DNA of 64,000 bases from Roseateles sp. (GTDB lineage Bacteria; Pseudomonadota; Gammaproteobacteria; Burkholderiales; Burkholderiaceae_C). The notes beneath the pieces were generated by a model. The model worked only from the letters and a program-made list of their open reading frames with translations, was not told the origin of the DNA and did no database searches. Position 1 is the first letter of the stretch. Each line of letters opens with the position of its first letter. Location of the stretch: positions 29,144 through 93,143 of the forward strand of contig NZ_JAFAGT010000095.1 in NCBI RefSeq assembly GCF_019237615.1, given 5' to 3'. The position numbers and the translations under genes were made by a program. This document shows positions 62,889 through 64,000 of the stretch, piece after piece.

Positions 62889-63469
62889 CGCCCCGCTACA
62901 CCGAAGCCATTGGGCTTGCTGCCCGCGCCCATGAGGGCCAGGTTCGCAAAGGCACGACCGTGCCCTACGTCACGCACCCCGTGGCTGTCGCCACCCTGGT
63001 GGCGCAATACGGCGGCGACGAGGACCAGCAGATTGCTGGGTTGCTCCATGACGTCCTCGAGGACGGTGGCCCGCACTTCGCGGAAGAGATTGAGCGCCGC
63101 TTCGGCCCGCGTGTCCTGCGCATCGTCGAGGCCTGCACGGACGGCGTGCCTGATGCGACGGGCAGGAAACCACCCTGGAAGGAGCGCAAGGTGCGCTACC
63201 TCGAACATCTGCGGCACGAAACCGATGACGTTCTGTTGGTTTCCGGCTGCGACAAGCTGCACAACGGGCGAAGCATCCTGGACGACCTGGAGACCATTGG
63301 TCTGGCAGTCTTCAAGCGCTTCAAGGCCAGCCGAGAGGAGACCCTCTGGTACTACTCAGAACTCGCCCGGGCATTCGAGGAACGGCAGACGCCCGTATGC
63401 AACGAGCTCACGGCCACAGTGGCTGAACTGCACCGCTTGGTAGGCCATTTGGCCGAGCAGGCACGGTAA
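62885..63469 (+). CDS. HD-domain (p)ppGpp hydrolase-like protein
   Basis: 194 residues with the SpoT/MESH1-type hydrolase pattern: RAHEGQVRKGTTVPYVTHP (His31), the HD/ED pair LLHDVLEDGG (H55-D56 and E59-D60), and a late Asp in SGCDKLHNGRSI (D123). The Mn-dependent family removes the 3'-pyrophosphate of (p)ppGpp or related alarmones. As a stand-alone enzyme it would be a small alarmone hydrolase, a group that also includes toxin-neutralising members. No alarmone synthetase domain is seen next to it. The start overlaps the stop of the upstream gene. Confidence 0.72.
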   Translation: MTPRYTEAIGLAARAHEGQVRKGTTVPYVTHPVAVATLVAQYGGDEDQQIAGLLHDVLEDGGPHFAEEIERRFGPRVLRIVEACTDGVPDATGRKPPWKERKVRYLEHLRHETDDVLLVSGCDKLHNGRSILDDLETIGLAVFKRFKASREETLWYYSELARAFEERQTPVCNELTATVAELHRLVGHLAEQAR

Positions 63470-63484
63470 CCCGCCCGGCCTCAA

Positions 63485-63967
63485 ATGCGTAATTTGCTAC
63501 GGCGCCTCATGGGCTCAGGCCCTGACGCAGCTCACGCTCATCCGGCTGAAGCGGAGGCTGTTCCCGGGGTTGACCGCCCCATGGAGCGTTGGGACGAACC
63601 AAAGTTCGCAGCGGTCGAGGCTCGCCTCAAAGCGCTGCCTGAAGACGCCTGGGCACCCGAGGACTACTACCAAATGGTCGAATGGACGGCGCAGCGGCAT
63701 CTGCCGCGCGACGAACCGCTGACCGAGCGCCAATGGGCTGCCGCGAAGCTCCGCCTCAAGGAAAGGATGGATGCGGCGCTGGAGGAACTGCGCCAGGGCG
63801 GCGACCTCGGCCAGGCCGAATGGGAACGGCGCGAAAACGAGCGTCGAAGGCTGGCTGCGTATTTCAGCGATCGTGGACGCCCATTTCAGGCTGATCGTGG
63901 ACGGCAAAACTGGGCTTGCCGTGGCGGCGCCGGGGAGGCGCGCAGGAACTGGTTTGAATGTAGCTGA
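63485..63967 (+). pseudogene. Helical protein with 3' end replaced by IS-like repeats
   Basis: The open frame gives 160 residues. The first ~125 (DEPKFAAVEARLKALPEDAW, AKLRLKERMDAALEELRQGG) are a charged helical protein. From about residue 126 (AYFSDRGRPFQADRGRQ) the reading frame runs into the repeats TTTCAG...GATCGTGGAC and loses its character, so the original C-terminus is probably missing. It lies 15 bases after the HD gene on the same strand and may belong to that operon. Confidence 0.55.
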
Positions 63968-63989
63968 ATCGTCCACGATGAGCCTGAAA
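63862..63989. mobile_element. Repeats resembling an IS21-type element end
   Basis: Two direct copies (TTTCAGCGATCGTGGAC at 63862-63878 and TTTCAGGCTGATCGTGGAC at 63884-63902) and one inverted copy (63971-63989, GTCCACGATGAGCCTGAAA). Multiple subterminal copies of a GATCGTGGAC-type motif are typical of IS21-family ends. The transposase genes, if any, lie beyond the right window edge. Confidence 0.55.
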
Positions 63990-64000
63990 CGGCCTCTCGT

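Overview
The window looks like a chromosome segment of a high-GC betaproteobacterium of the order Burkholderiales, close to the Roseateles/Rubrivivax/Comamonadaceae group. The evidence is the gene set: two adjacent general porins of the Burkholderiales type, a PEP-CTERM protein, the divergent cyaY/lptM pair, the divergent mrcA and pilMNOPQ pair followed by aroK-aroB-dgt, and gltB-gltD. I made the genus-level guess from protein flavour only. No rRNA, tRNA or CRISPR array was seen.

Positions 1-48 kb are core chromosome. From left to right they hold: the N-terminal part of a tricorn-like S41 peptidase (cut by the window edge); a PEP-CTERM surface protein; a 5'-nucleotidase; a chemoreceptor; a complete type II secretion operon (gspGHIJKLMNDEF on the minus strand, gspC divergent); a divergent CobT-family protein; ilvA; a candidate small RNA or attenuator directly upstream of ilvA; an OsmC protein; coq7; two porins; an oppBCDF-type peptide ABC transporter without its binding protein; lptM/cyaY; PBP1A; the type IV pilus operon pilMNOPQ; a large Ig-like lipoprotein; aroK, aroB and dgt; a RAYT (REP-associated tyrosine transposase) gene with its flanking inverted repeats; and glutamate synthase gltBD. 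Genes in these operons often overlap by the ATGA type.

Positions 48-64 kb are an accessory region. It begins just after gltD with two imperfect 42-bp direct repeats 468 bp apart, and at the right edge a gene is broken by repeats that look like an IS21-type end. Between them lie mostly unnamed genes. There is a tandem pair of 167-residue paralogues and a 52-residue CxxC protein. A three-gene, translationally coupled operon ends in an IS1595-type transposase-domain protein and faces a small HTH gene across two palindromes. A LexA-like self-cleaving repressor shares promoter and operator architecture with a small-protein/HAD operon. A three-gene operon encodes an HTH-dynamin-like GTPase fusion, a Cys-containing coiled-coil protein and an HNH nuclease. 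Last come a DUF4236 protein and a coupled pair that includes a small HD alarmone-hydrolase-like enzyme.

The two strongest candidates for an undescribed system are the HTH-GTPase / coiled-coil / HNH operon (55.9-59.8 kb) and the transposase-domain operon with its HTH gene (50.3-53.0 kb). At least three palindromic operator families are repeated within the accessory region, so several of its operons are probably switched by locally encoded repressors. All functional statements rest on reading the sequence and family knowledge; no database search was run.
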